From: Neorhizobium huautlense
GTDB lineage: Bacteria; Pseudomonadota; Alphaproteobacteria; Rhizobiales; Rhizobiaceae
NCBI RefSeq assembly: GCF_002968575.1
Contig: NZ_PVBM01000031.1
Location: 1 to 52,072 of the forward strand
DNA: 52,072 nt
Reading direction: 5' to 3'
In this document: piece after piece, positions 1-7,996 of the stretch
How the letters are laid out: every line of letters begins with the position of its first letter
How positions within the stretch are numbered: the first letter of the stretch is position 1
Notes under the pieces: model-generated
What the model saw: only the letters and a program-made list of their open reading frames with translations
The model's database searches: none
What the model was told of the DNA's origin: nothing
Program-made: the position numbers and the translations under genes

Positions 1-2
1 TG

Positions 3-233
3 CCGCTGCAAGCCATCGCAATGATCGTCTTCGGCGGTTTGGCCACCGTCGCCCTCTTCATCAGTCCTTTTGTGGGAGCGCTGCTGGTAGCGGCGGGGCT
101 GGTCGCACATGCCGGCTGGGATGTCTATCACCACGTCAAGAACAAGGTCGTGGTACGATCGATGGCCGAGTTCTGCTTCGTGCTGGACACAGCTCTCGCG
201 ATCGTCATCGTCTTGGCTACACTGAGAGGCTGA
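3..233 (+). CDS. C-terminal part of a small membrane protein (5' end outside window)
   Basis: The reading frame is open from the first bases of the window, so the visible 76 or so residues are probably the end of a longer protein. It holds two hydrophobic segments (the phenylalanine/alanine/glycine-rich stretch after the first internal Met, and the last 20 residues) separated by a charged loop with histidines and lysines. This fits a small inner-membrane protein. I do not recognise the family and no function is proposed. An internal ATG at 21 could be a start, but no ribosome binding site precedes it. Confidence 0.5.
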   Translation, partial: PLQAIAMIVFGGLATVALFISPFVGALLVAAGLVAHAGWDVYHHVKNKVVVRSMAEFCFVLDTALAIVIVLATLRG

Positions 234-592
234 GAGGGCACCACCCCGTCGTACGTTGACGTCGAGGTTGATCTCGACGCGCTCGCCCTGCGCCCCCCTT
301 GGACCAGCCCGCTCTGTTGGGTCTGCTATGACGCAACCTTGTCACGATGCTGACGGCGCTATGTCCGCTTCCGGAGGACTGTAAAGAATCGGCGGAATGA
401 CCGTGATAGGGCGTAAGGCAGCCGTATGCGATATCACCTTCCAGGCCGCTTAAGGCTTGAAAGCGGCTGAAAGGTTCAGCCGCCAGCCCCTGCGCCGCTG
501 GCAGCTCTGCCAGACCAATGTCCGCTTGTTCATTCAACGTACAGGTTCATTGACGACAATCACTCCGGCCTTCGAAAAGGTTGGTGGCATTG
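234..592. other. Intergenic stretch without recognisable gene
   Basis: About 360 bases. A minus-strand frame (217-537) is open, but its product is arginine/serine/glycine-rich, has no recognisable domain and overlaps the preceding gene. I see no terminator, RNA gene or repeat here. Confidence 0.4.
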
Positions 593-835
593 ATGGAGTG
601 CAAAGTGCTAGAACGTCGCTGCGCTGAGGTCTTCAGTCAATACGTCAACAGAGAGTATGGCGGCCCATCGCTTGATCTTCAGGAAGGGCTCTTGATAGCT
701 TTCGAGCAGGGAACCGAAGTGTCCCGGCACGGAGGTGATCTTTCCCTATGTCCCTATAATGCTGTTTCGGACCCGGAGCGTTTCCTTGCCTGGGTCGAAG
801 GCTTCCAATGCTGTTCCGTTTCGCGCACACTATGA
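593..835 (+). CDS. Small hypothetical protein
   Basis: An 80-residue acidic frame starting at an ATG and lying 15 bases before the next small gene. The middle (DLQEGLLIAFEQGTEVSR) looks like normal helical protein and contrasts with the arginine-rich product of the opposite strand. There is no clear Shine-Dalgarno sequence; an AAGG lies about 15 bases upstream, and alternative TTG/GTG starts lie at 581 and 584. Family not recognised. It may be co-transcribed with the 851-1018 gene. Confidence 0.4.
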   Translation: MECKVLERRCAEVFSQYVNREYGGPSLDLQEGLLIAFEQGTEVSRHGGDLSLCPYNAVSDPERFLAWVEGFQCCSVSRTL

Positions 836-850
836 CAGGGAGTGGAAGCA

Positions 851-1018
851 ATGCTCCAGAACCACCACCCATCCGCCGCGGGTATGGACGCGGACGATCT
901 ACAAATGCTTCAACGCGTATTCGACACGGTCTGCGAGCGACGCGGTATTGCCAAGAATACGGCCCCCGCAACCGATGTCGCTGCAGACCTGATAGCAATG
1001 TTCCAACATGCGGCGTGA
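851..1018 (+). CDS. 55-residue hypothetical protein of a rhizobial small-protein type
   Basis: A short gene with an AGGGAG ribosome binding site 7-8 bases before the ATG. The product carries the helical motif DLQMLQRVFDTVCERRGI and ends in DLIAMFQHAA. Soluble, acidic, no membrane segment. I recall similar short 'LQ-x-VFD-x-VC-x-ERGI' proteins annotated as hypothetical across Rhizobiaceae; that memory is not verified here. The good start signal and protein-like composition support a real gene. Function unknown. Confidence 0.6.
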   Translation: MLQNHHPSAAGMDADDLQMLQRVFDTVCERRGIAKNTAPATDVAADLIAMFQHAA

Positions 1019-1217
1019 AGACCAGTTGCTGGCGATGCTATCGGGCACTAGGGATTTCCCGTGACCTCGTCCTCCCCACTTGACGATATAGTTCGGACGA
1101 TAAGTGGACTCGCCGCCGATAGGGCGTATGATGGTCTTATGGTCACCAAACGACCGTAGGCGGTGACGGCCGAGAGTTTAACGTGCTCCCGCCTGCTAAA
1201 TGCCGGGAGGTGCCGCC
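1019..1217. other. Intergenic
   Basis: Separates two small plus-strand genes. The minus-strand frame 1048-1353 and plus-strand frame 1163-1405 are open, but neither product resembles a protein I know. No regulatory element recognised. Confidence 0.3.
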
Positions 1218-1343
1218 ATGCTCGCTTTCCCCAAAACATCGACTTCAATCGATCAAGATCTAGACTGCCTTCGGCAGTGGGCTGCGCGTTTAATCCCGAC
1301 GAACAGGACATCAAACGGCTCGTGGATCGGCCAATCGCCGTAG
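1218..1343 (+). CDS. Possible 41-residue small protein
   Basis: The ATG is preceded by GGGAGG at a 7-base spacing, the strongest start signal in this stretch. The frame then gives a 41-residue soluble product containing SIDQDLDCLRQWAARLIP. Length and composition do not separate a gene from chance, and a competing frame (1163-1405) overlaps it. Function unknown. Confidence 0.35.
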   Translation: MLAFPKTSTSIDQDLDCLRQWAARLIPTNRTSNGSWIGQSP

Positions 1344-1486
1344 CAGGCGCCAACCCGGATCTAATCGAAAATCACAAAGAGCGCGGGCTGTTTCGGATCA
1401 TATAAAGGCTCGCCTTGGAGGAACGTAAGGGACCAATGGCTAGCGATTTCAAACAGTCCAGTTGGCTAGATGGCGGCGCAACAAAC

Positions 1487-1527
1487 GAGTGCGCGCCGCT
1501 GCCCTCCCCGGACAGCGGCGCGCACTC
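1487..1527 (-). terminator. Long GC-rich hairpin, probable terminator of the DUF1236 gene
   Basis: Arms 1487-1501 and 1513-1527 are perfectly complementary over 15 bases with an 11-base loop. It sits 18 bases past the stop codon of the minus-strand DUF1236 gene and, on that strand, is followed by GTTTGTTG, a weak U tract. Confidence 0.65.
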
Positions 1528-1544
1528 CAATCGTGGCCGAGGGA

Positions 1545-2408
1545 TCAAACCACGAGAATGTAGACGATCTCGTAGGTATCCGGCTCGACGATCACAATGC
1601 GATTGTCGGCAAGTACGAAATATCGGTACGAACGATAGGCTGGGAGGATCTCTACGACCCTCGGCGGCAGCGGGTGCAGTTCCACGGTCTTCGGGATCGT
1701 CACCCCGAGCGAGACGCTGAAGCTCGGCTTGATCGGCTCCACCTTGTTATCGACAATGATGTTGCGGATTTCGGTCTTCTGCTCGGTCGAGATATTGATG
1801 CTGCCGGTCACTTCGTTTGACGGACGGTCGGCGGAGGCGGAGTCAGTATCGTTCGACTGGCGCTGCTGTGTTCCGCTGGCGGTGTCTTGATTGGTGTCCT
1901 GGCTCGATCTGGTTGTGCTGGTGGCAGCGTCGGTTTCCTTGGTGCTGCCCGAAGTGCCAGAACCCTGTGCCGACTGCTTCGTCTGGTCGGTATTTGAGCC
2001 GGCCGCAGCATCCTGGTTCATCTTCTTCTTGTTCTGGTCCTCGGTCTGAGCGGCATCAGTTCCAGTCTTTCTCTGGCTATCCTGGGTGGCTGCGCTCTTC
2101 CCGTCCTTCGACGTTGCACTGCCGGCGTCACCCGGCTTGCGTAGCTGTTCAGACTGGGCCTGGTCCTGGGCCGGCTGCTTTGCGTCGGAATTGGCAGCGC
2201 CTGCCGATCGGCCGGCCGACCCTGCGTCCGGCGATGCTGTCTGGTTGCCCTGGCTGCCGGATGAAGAACCCTGGTTCGTCGTACCGGCCTTCGGAAGTAG
2301 TTTTGGATCTGCAGAGCCACCGGACGAATCCTGTGCGAGTGCAGGCAGCGACAGCGTGGATCCTGCCAGAAGCGCAATGGCGAGTGCTTTCTTGTCAAAG
2401 AGTTTCAT
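1545..2408 (-). CDS. Secreted DUF1236 protein with long Gln/Ser/Thr-rich region
   Basis: 287 residues. Residues 1-25 form a signal peptide ending in ALA-QD. Residues ~26-195 are low-complexity, rich in Gln, Ser, Thr, Asp, Ala and Gly, and probably disordered. The last ~80 residues form a DUF1236 domain: a conserved segment around SVSLGVTIPKTVEL followed by a terminal 'YRYFVLADNRIVIVEPDTYEIVYI' type strand pair, equivalent to those in the two neighbouring short proteins. DUF1236 proteins are exported and of unknown function. Same strand as, and 72 bases after, the 2481-2786 gene, so it may share its promoter. A strong hairpin follows the stop codon. Confidence 0.85.
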   Translation of the reverse strand: MKLFDKKALAIALLAGSTLSLPALAQDSSGGSADPKLLPKAGTTNQGSSSGSQGNQTASPDAGSAGRSAGAANSDAKQPAQDQAQSEQLRKPGDAGSATSKDGKSAATQDSQRKTGTDAAQTEDQNKKKMNQDAAAGSNTDQTKQSAQGSGTSGSTKETDAATSTTRSSQDTNQDTASGTQQRQSNDTDSASADRPSNEVTGSINISTEQKTEIRNIIVDNKVEPIKPSFSVSLGVTIPKTVELHPLPPRVVEILPAYRSYRYFVLADNRIVIVEPDTYEIVYILVV

Positions 2409-2480
2409 GTTGTTTCACCAATCTTGGTTTGTTTGGAGTGAACCAATCCTGCGGCCGCGAAGCCTGCGGCCTGGACCGAG

Positions 2481-2786
2481 TCAGTTGATCACGTGGACGA
2501 CCTTGCGGGTGTCCGGTTCGACCAGAACGGTCTTGCCGCCGACGACGGCATATCGGTATTTCACGTCGGGGACATCGACGGTATGAAGCTCAACGGTCTC
2601 AGGGAGAGTGGCTCCGATGCTGACTGTCACGTTCGGTACGTCGACCGACTTCACCTTTTGCTTCGTGACATATTCCTTGATGACGGTTTCCTGTTCAGGC
2701 GCTATTACCACCGTCTGGGCGAAAGATGCCCCAGCGCTTGCTGCCAAAACCAGGCCGGAGACGGCCGAAATTATGAATTTCCTCAT
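2481..2786 (-). CDS. Short exported DUF1236 protein
   Basis: 101 residues. The start is fixed by a full AGGAGGAT ribosome binding site 6-7 bases before the ATG; the longer frame to 2846 has no such signal. Signal peptide of about 23 residues (ending SFAQ), then a single DUF1236 domain with SIGATLPETVELH and a C-terminal YRYAVVGGKTVLVEPDTRK. Periplasmic; function unknown. An EcfG-type promoter lies 54 bases upstream, which suggests induction in the general stress response. It is divergent from another DUF1236 gene with the same promoter type. Confidence 0.9.
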   Translation of the reverse strand: MRKFIISAVSGLVLAASAGASFAQTVVIAPEQETVIKEYVTKQKVKSVDVPNVTVSIGATLPETVELHTVDVPDVKYRYAVVGGKTVLVEPDTRKVVHVIN

Positions 2787-2839
2787 CGCGTTATCCTCCT
2801 GTCGTGATTGCTTTTTCTCGTCTGGCGAGATGGTGTCGG

Positions 2840-2864
2840 AACACATTCGACCTGCTCATGTTCC
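2840..2864 (-). promoter_or_regulatory. EcfG (RpoE2)-type stress promoter
   Basis: On the minus strand GGAAC (2864-2860) is followed after 16 bases by TGTT (2843-2840). This matches the alphaproteobacterial EcfG consensus GGAAC-N16/17-cGTT at three of four -10 bases. It is 54 bases upstream of the DUF1236 start at 2786. Confidence 0.6.
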
Positions 2865-2967
2865 CGCTGCGGGACTTCCGTCCTAAGGGGCTCCGACCAA
2901 AGCCTAATGCTGAGTGGGGCCCTAAGGGACGAAAGGCTGATGTTCGCCGGACTGAAGTCCCAATCAG

Positions 2968-2992
2968 GGAACAGCGATCAAGGGCCCACGTT
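2968..2992 (+). promoter_or_regulatory. EcfG (RpoE2)-type stress promoter, perfect consensus
   Basis: GGAAC at 2968-2972, exactly 16 bases, then CGTT at 2989-2992: a full match to the EcfG consensus. It lies 44 bases before the start of the DUF1236 gene at 3036 and faces away from the similar promoter at 2840-2864. Confidence 0.7.
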
Positions 2993-3035
2993 GCAGGCCG
3001 CACGGCATCACGCCGCAGCAAAACGGAGAATGACA

Positions 3036-3431
3036 ATGAAGAAGCACCTTATCCTGATCGCGGGCATCCTTTCGCTGGCCGCCGGATCAGCTTTCGGCCA
3101 GTCCTCCACGGTCAACGGAGCGGCAGGTGGCGCAGTCACCGGCGCGATCGTCGGCGGCCCTGTCGGCGCTGCGGTTGGCGGCGTTGTCGGCGCGGTTGCG
3201 GGCACGGCGATCGATCCGCCGCCGCCACCGGTTGTGACCTATGTCCGCGATTTGCCTGAACCCGAGGAACGCGTCGTGGTGAAAGAAAAGGTGGTGGTCG
3301 GTCAGCCCCTGCCCTCAAGCGTCGTCGTCAAAGCGGTACCGGACAATCCGAAATACTCCTATGCGGTGGTGAACAAACAGCGCGTCATCGTCGAGCCGTC
3401 CTCCCGTAAAGTCATTCAGGTCGTCAACTAA
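3036..3431 (+). CDS. Exported DUF1236 protein with glycine-zipper-like segment
   Basis: 131 residues. I choose the ATG at 3036 because GGAG lies 7 bases before it; the ATG two codons earlier would have no spacing. Signal peptide residues 1-21 (ending FGQ). Residues ~25-58 are Gly/Ala/Val-rich with repeated GGAVTGAIVGGPVGAAVGG-type spacing, as in glycine-zipper outer-membrane proteins. After a proline run comes the DUF1236 domain, ending in YSYAVVNKQRVIVEPSSRK. Function unknown; envelope location inferred. It has a perfect EcfG promoter and is followed after 51 bases by a one-TM small protein. Confidence 0.9.
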   Translation: MKKHLILIAGILSLAAGSAFGQSSTVNGAAGGAVTGAIVGGPVGAAVGGVVGAVAGTAIDPPPPPVVTYVRDLPEPEERVVVKEKVVVGQPLPSSVVVKAVPDNPKYSYAVVNKQRVIVEPSSRKVIQVVN

Positions 3432-3482
3432 TGTTTGTGGGTCGGGCGTGGATTTTTCATGCCAGACCCACCGGAGGGGCAA

Positions 3483-3659
3483 ATGGCACAAAATTCGAAA
3501 GAACATTCAGCCGGGATGGCTGGTCCGATCCTTACGATATTGATGTTGATGCTCGGGATGGTCTTCGCACTCGTCGTGGTAAACGGCACATCCAAGACCG
3601 CACCTGCACGAATCTATGTACCGGAGGACTTCGCGTTTGCGTCAAGCACAGAGCTATGA
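3483..3659 (+). CDS. 58-residue single-TM small protein
   Basis: The start is set by GGAGGGG with a 3-5 base spacing to the ATG. A polar N-terminus of about 13 residues is followed by one hydrophobic segment (GPILTILMLMLGMVFALVVV) and a short tail with TAPARIYVPEDF. Probably an inner-membrane small protein co-transcribed with the stress-promoter DUF1236 gene upstream. Family not recognised. Confidence 0.6.
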   Translation: MAQNSKEHSAGMAGPILTILMLMLGMVFALVVVNGTSKTAPARIYVPEDFAFASSTEL

Positions 3660-4407
3660 CAGCAGTTTGCTTGTCGCGGTGACCAGTCGGAACACGGGGC
3701 TCCTCAGGCATCGCGCACAGGAGTGACGAGAGCGCCAATATAGGACAAGCGCATGCCCGGTTCATAAATTTCGCTGTCATTACTTCCTTTCCAGAGAGGC
3801 AAGGGCGCCGGCCTCACGATGCCAGTCTGGGGCCTTAGTCGTCCCTGCCTTCTCGACCTTGGGCTCAAACCAGCCGGACCTGGAACCCATCGCACTAGCA
3901 ATTCTCACCCGATGGCGCGCCTACGCTTGCGAATAGCGGAAGCTGCCATAATCGAGGAGGAGAAGATATCCGATACCTTTCCAAAAGGCAGCGTGTGACC
4001 CATATCGATCCGGTTGTCCGCCATCTGCCTCAACTTTCGGGAGCTTCGCTCCGATCAGCAGCGAATTGCTCCGTATAGCAACGCCGATGACTGGTGAATG
4101 TGGAGTTCCATAGGGCACTGCAGGTCAGGAGTGAACTGCAACGACACTGGAGACAAGTTCATGGCTCCGACGCGTGGACTATGTATTGGCTGGACTGAGC
4201 TGGCGCGCCCGACCTTCACATTCATGGCTGGACTTTTTCCCGAAGGTTCTCCGGCATGGCTCTATACTCTGCCATGTCGGCATCGTGCCGATCGACGAAA
4301 TGGGATGTGCCCGATGAGGAGCTGCTTCGCCTGCCGGCGTGTTGAGGCTCTTTCTGCCGGTCCGCAGCTTTCCGACAATTCGTGACGTAAACCGAAGGAG
4401 AGTGACA
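3660..4407. other. 748-base stretch without recognisable gene
   Basis: Several frames of 60-95 codons are open on both strands (for example 3704-3901 and 3921-4118 on the minus strand), but none has a good start signal or a product I recognise. It could hold decayed sequence or a small RNA. Only the last bases, AAGGAGA at about 4395-4401, have an identified role as the ribosome binding site of the next gene. Confidence 0.4.
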
Positions 4408-5097
4408 ATGCAGCACGCTGTTGTTTCGAGGGATGAGTGGCTTTCGGCCCGAAGGGACCTCCTCGAAGCGGAAAAGGAGCTCACCCACCTTCGCGACAAG
4501 GTCGCGCGCGAGCGGCTCGCCTTGCCATGGGTTCGCATCGACAAGGAATACGTATTCGACACGCGCGACGGCCCGCGCATGCTCGCCGATCTCTTCGAGG
4601 ACCAGTCGCAGCTCCTGGTGCAGCATTTCATGTTCGCGCCGGAATGGAAGGAAGGCTGTCCGAGCTGCTCGTTTATGGCCGACCACGCTGATGGCATGAA
4701 CCTGCATCTGGCGCATCACGATGTCACCCTCGTTGCTGTCTCACGTGCGCCGCTGGCTGAGATCGAGCGCTACCGAGAGCGTATGGGCTGGCAGTTCAAA
4801 TGGGTGTCGTCCTTAAAAAACGACTTTAATTATGATTTCAAGGTCAGTTTCACGCATGAGGAGATTGCCGGGGGCAAGATCGACTACAATTTCGGACAAT
4901 GGCAGGAGACCGGCGAAGAGTGGCCCGGCATCAGCACGTTCTTCAAGGACGCCGACAATGTGTTCCACACCTATTCCACCTACGGGCGCGGCGTCGAGGT
5001 GATGATGGGCACCTACGCCATGCTCGACCTTATGCCGAAGGGCCGCAATGAGACCGAAGGTATGGACTGGTTGCGCCGCCACGATCAATACGAATAG
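4408..5097 (+). CDS. DUF899 family thioredoxin-like protein
   Basis: 229 residues, the usual size of the DUF899 family. The ATG has AAGGAGA at a 6-base spacing. The motif WKEGCPSCSFMADHADG (residues ~86-102) supplies the CxxC of this thioredoxin-fold family, and the later VFHTYSTYGRG and LDLMPKGRNE are typical of it. Cytoplasmic; molecular role unknown, often described as a putative dithiol-disulfide oxidoreductase. It stands alone between gene-poor stretches. Confidence 0.85.
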   Translation: MQHAVVSRDEWLSARRDLLEAEKELTHLRDKVARERLALPWVRIDKEYVFDTRDGPRMLADLFEDQSQLLVQHFMFAPEWKEGCPSCSFMADHADGMNLHLAHHDVTLVAVSRAPLAEIERYRERMGWQFKWVSSLKNDFNYDFKVSFTHEEIAGGKIDYNFGQWQETGEEWPGISTFFKDADNVFHTYSTYGRGVEVMMGTYAMLDLMPKGRNETEGMDWLRRHDQYE

Positions 5098-6021
5098 GAG
5101 GCGTAGGAGAATGATACGGATCATAAGTGCTTTCCGACCTCCGATCGCCAATGCGTGACAAACCGCGAACCGGCACGAACGGCGGCGCCTGCCGAGCATC
5201 CCAGAGAAGAGCCTTCATCGGATTGCAAATCGAAGATGATCAAGTCGTCTGGAACCATTCCGCGGCCGGCCCATTCCAGGGGCGGTCACGGCTTACTGCT
5301 TTACGGCCGATCACGACGGATACCCGGGAGTAATAACTAGAGGGCACGTACTTGGCCGCCACCAGCGTGATGAGCCGGAAGTTGATCCACGCCACTTCAC
5401 CCTCGGTGTCGGCCGACTCTATGGTTTTAGGCGCACCTTCGCCTCCTGATCGCTGTAAACTGGTTTCATTCTGCCTTGGACGCATCATCATGAGAAGAGG
5501 TTGCAAGAACGGCGGGACCGGCTTGTTTGCCTCATATGAAACCTTTGCGTCTGCTTATAGCAAGTTTCCGCGGCTTCCTGAAAGGCAGACTGGGACGCGC
5601 AAAGCTGCCGGGCGCTTTATGGCGCAAAGCTGCCGGACGCTTCCTCGCTGCGGCACCGCAACCGAAGGTCCGAAAGCGGAAATAATTGCCGCAATACCCC
5701 TCCTGTTGACTGAGGCCCAAAGCCAGGGCACAAAGGTGGCATCCACGGTCGCTCGCGATGGGAAAACAGAGGGAATTTCAACGCTTTTCCGCCCAAGCTA
5801 TTTAAATCATGCGAAAATCCGGGTCCCCCAGCCAATTCTCCCTGATCTTTCATCCCCTCAGACCCGCCGAATCCGGTATGGCGTCATCGACTGCCTGATG
5901 GCCACCGTTTCGAGGGCGGGAATCATCGCCAGTCCAGCAGAGCCGCCATCACTCATGAGGCTAACTCCCCGCCTTCCAGAGAAGAGTGCGAGGAGAAAAT
6001 GGTCGAGCATCGGTGAGATCG
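5098..6021. other. 924-base stretch without recognisable gene
   Basis: A plus frame (5352-6089) runs through most of the region, but its product is a patchwork lacking a domain and invades ribB. A minus frame (5240-5506) has a fairly protein-like second half (GEVAWINFRLITLVAAKYVP), but no start signal and no family I know. The sequence looks like decayed or recombined DNA. A short tandem repeat lies at 5597-5646. Confidence 0.4.
5597..5646. repeat. Two-copy 25-base tandem repeat
   Basis: The unit beginning GCGCAAAGCTGCCGGGCGCT at 5597 recurs at 5622 with one change in its first 21 bases. Period 25, so it would shift any reading frame. Probably a local slippage duplication. Confidence 0.6.
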
Positions 6022-6657
6022 TCAGGCGGCGTAAGCGTCGCTTACACCTGCCAGGCCTTTCACATGAGAAATCAGATCCGCGATGGTGATCAACGGCATC
6101 TCGTGCCGTGTGGCAAATTCCAGGAGATCCGGCAGCCTCGCCATGGTGCCATCTTCCTTGGCCACTTCACAAATGGCACCGGAAGGCTCCAGGCCTGCAA
6201 GGCGGCAGAGATCGACAGCGGCTTCCGTGTGCCCCGGTCGGGCAACCACTCCGTTCGGATGCGCACGAAGCGGAAAGATGTGGCCCGGGCGCGCGAAGTC
6301 GTCGGGCTGCGCCTGCGGATCGACCAGGGCTCTTACCGTGGCGGCGCGATCCGATGCCGAGATGCCGGTCGTCGTGCCAGGGATATAGTCGACGGAAACC
6401 GTAAAGGCCGTCTTGTGGGATTCGGTGTTGCGGGGAACCATCAACGGGATGTCGAGTGCGTCCAGCCGGTCACCTTCCATCGCCACGCAGATGAGACCGC
6501 GGGCGTGATTCATCATGAAGGCGATCGTTTCCGCAGTCACGGATTGCGACGCCGCGATGATGTCCCCCTCATTCTCGCGATCCTCGTCATCGACGACAAC
6601 GATCATCCGACCGAGAGCAAGCGCCTCAAGCGCATCTTCAATTTTCGAGATTTTCAT
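6022..6657 (-). CDS. ribB: 3,4-dihydroxy-2-butanone 4-phosphate synthase
   Basis: 211 residues, the size of stand-alone RibB without a GTP cyclohydrolase II domain. It converts ribulose 5-phosphate to 3,4-dihydroxy-2-butanone 4-phosphate and formate, supplying the four-carbon unit of riboflavin. The DDEDRENEGD acidic metal/substrate loop is at residues 23-32, and RPGHIFPL and RPGHTEAAVDLCRL follow further on. I start at the ATG at 6657 (preceded by GGCAGTGGA), since the longer frame would begin with TTG. An FMN riboswitch and a promoter lie just upstream, so expression should fall when FMN is high. Confidence 0.97.
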   Translation of the reverse strand: MKISKIEDALEALALGRMIVVVDDEDRENEGDIIAASQSVTAETIAFMMNHARGLICVAMEGDRLDALDIPLMVPRNTESHKTAFTVSVDYIPGTTTGISASDRAATVRALVDPQAQPDDFARPGHIFPLRAHPNGVVARPGHTEAAVDLCRLAGLEPSGAICEVAKEDGTMARLPDLLEFATRHEMPLITIADLISHVKGLAGVSDAYAA

Positions 6658-6744
6658 TCCACTGCCTTTCAAGGGTTATCCGCATTAGCGGCCAAACCGC
6701 GGCCTTGCGAGCCGCTATTTATCCCTTGGGCGAACAAGCCAAGC

Positions 6745-6765
6745 ACGTCCCCGAACCGGGGACGT
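6745..6765 (-). promoter_or_regulatory. Hairpin between FMN aptamer and ribB (possible expression platform)
   Basis: Arms ACGTCCCC (6745-6752) and GGGGACGT (6758-6765) enclose a 5-base loop. No U run follows on the minus strand, so it is not a classical terminator. It could act in antitermination or in translational control of ribB; that is inference. Confidence 0.45.
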
Positions 6766-6773
6766 TCCAGCGT

Positions 6774-6913
6774 GTCCTCTTCCATCCGGACTATGACCGT
6801 CGGCTCCGGCATCTCACCGGATCTGCTGACCTTCCACTTTCGCAGAAGCGCTCGCGGGCTCCGGGATCACTCCCGATACCGCCGGTGGGGAATTACACCC
6901 CGCCCTGAGAACG
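6774..6913 (-). promoter_or_regulatory. FMN riboswitch (RFN element)
   Basis: Read on the minus strand the sequence has the conserved RFN blocks in order: TTCTCAGGGCGGGGTGTAAT, CCCCACCGGCGGTAT, GAGCCCGCGAGCG, GGTCAGCAGATCCGGTG, and CCGACGGTCATAGTCCGGAT followed by GGAAGAG. This aptamer binds FMN. It lies between the promoter at 6919-6948 and ribB. A hairpin downstream (6745-6765) may be part of the expression platform. Confidence 0.97.
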
Positions 6914-6918
6914 ACGAC

Positions 6919-6948
6919 AAGATAGTAAAACTGCTGCAGGAAATGCAA
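6919..6948 (-). promoter_or_regulatory. Sigma-70-like promoter of ribB
   Basis: On the minus strand TTGCAT (6948-6943), an 18-base spacer and TATCTT (6924-6919) place the start site just before the RFN aptamer. Confidence 0.5.
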
Positions 6949-7001
6949 GAGGCTCGCGATGAACACGCTGTTCAAACTTTTTCATCCGGCCTCCGCAGAT
7001 C

Positions 7002-7784
7002 TCAGGACATGATCAGGCCGCCGTCGACGTTGATCGTCTGCCCGGTGATGTAGGCAGCGTCGTCGCTGGCGAGGAAGGTTACGAGACCTGCTACGTCCTC
7101 TCCCGACCCTGCCCGCTTCATGGGAATGCCCTGGACCCATTCCTTCATCAGTTCGCCCGGTCCGTAATTGCCGAGCAGTTTGCCCCACACCTCGTCGTTA
7201 TAGGCCCACATGTCGGTCTCGATGATACCGGGGCAGAAGGCGTTGACGGTGATGTTCTCGGTGGCGACTTCCTTGGCTAGACTCTGCGTGATGCCGACAA
7301 CCCCCATCTTCGAAGCGGCATAGTGGGGCGTGTAGATGAACCCCTGCCGGGCCTGGCCCGACGCGGTGTTGATGATCCGGCCGCCGCGCTTGTGCTTGCG
7401 CATACGGGCGATCGCCTCCTGGGCGCAGAGGAAAACGCCCTTGGTATTCACCGCCATCACCCGATCCCACTCGGACTCCGTCATATCCTCGATCCGGGCA
7501 ATGGTGATCACCCCCGCATTCTGGACGGAGACATCGACCGAGCCGAAAGCTTTTTCGGCTGTATCGAAAAGCTCCAGGACACTGCCTTTATCCGTGACAT
7601 CTCCCACGAAAGAGATGGCCTTACCGCCCCCATCATTGATGTCGCGGGCAACCGCTTCCACGGACTCCTCATTGGCCGAAACAACTACTTTCGCGCCCTC
7701 TCGAGCGAAACGCCTTGCGATCACCGCTCCGATGCCCCGGCTTGCCCCGGTGACGACGACAGTCTTCTTTTCGAAACGCTTCAT
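7002..7784 (-). CDS. SDR family oxidoreductase (polyol/acetoin dehydrogenase-like)
   Basis: 260 residues, classical short-chain dehydrogenase. Rossmann motif TGASRGIG at 12-19, NAG at 89-91, and catalytic Ser142, Tyr155 and Lys159 (YAASK). It uses NAD(P)H; the closest types by eye are sorbitol/galactitol dehydrogenases and acetoin reductases. Ribosome binding site GGAGGA precedes the ATG. It is the last gene of the leftward operon with the sugar ABC importer and a second SDR, after a 212-base gap. Likely role: oxidation of an imported polyol or of a pathway intermediate. Substrate cannot be read from sequence. Confidence 0.88.
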   Translation of the reverse strand: MKRFEKKTVVVTGASRGIGAVIARRFAREGAKVVVSANEESVEAVARDINDGGGKAISFVGDVTDKGSVLELFDTAEKAFGSVDVSVQNAGVITIARIEDMTESEWDRVMAVNTKGVFLCAQEAIARMRKHKRGGRIINTASGQARQGFIYTPHYAASKMGVVGITQSLAKEVATENITVNAFCPGIIETDMWAYNDEVWGKLLGNYGPGELMKEWVQGIPMKRAGSGEDVAGLVTFLASDDAAYITGQTINVDGGLIMS

Positions 7785-7996
7785 TGATGTCCTCCAAACA
7801 GCAAATATGGAACCGTCGCAGAGCGTCTGCGAAGATCAAATCGCGACGCCTTTACGGCTCGTTCGATCAGCGTGAAGGACGGGCGGACGACGATATCGAC
7901 GCCGACCGCCCGCTGGCGCCTTCAACGCCACGGTCTCAGCCAGGGAGGCAGCCGGACCGATCACCTTCCAATTGCCTGCGGAACCTTCTCATGGGA

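Noticed and set aside
217..537. 106-codon minus-strand frame
   Set aside because: Overlaps the end of the first gene, no start signal and no protein-like pattern.
1415..1720. Plus-strand frame beginning near GGAGGAACGTAAGG
   Set aside because: Although a purine-rich site precedes the ATG at 1436, the frame runs through the 15-base hairpin at 1487-1527 and into the antisense of the DUF1236 gene.
5352..6089. 245-codon plus-strand frame before ribB
   Set aside because: Overlaps the 3' end of ribB, contains the tandem repeat, and the product shows no domain.
6745..6765. Hairpin after the FMN aptamer as an intrinsic terminator
   Set aside because: The stem is good but no U run follows on the ribB strand, so I list it only as a possible expression platform.
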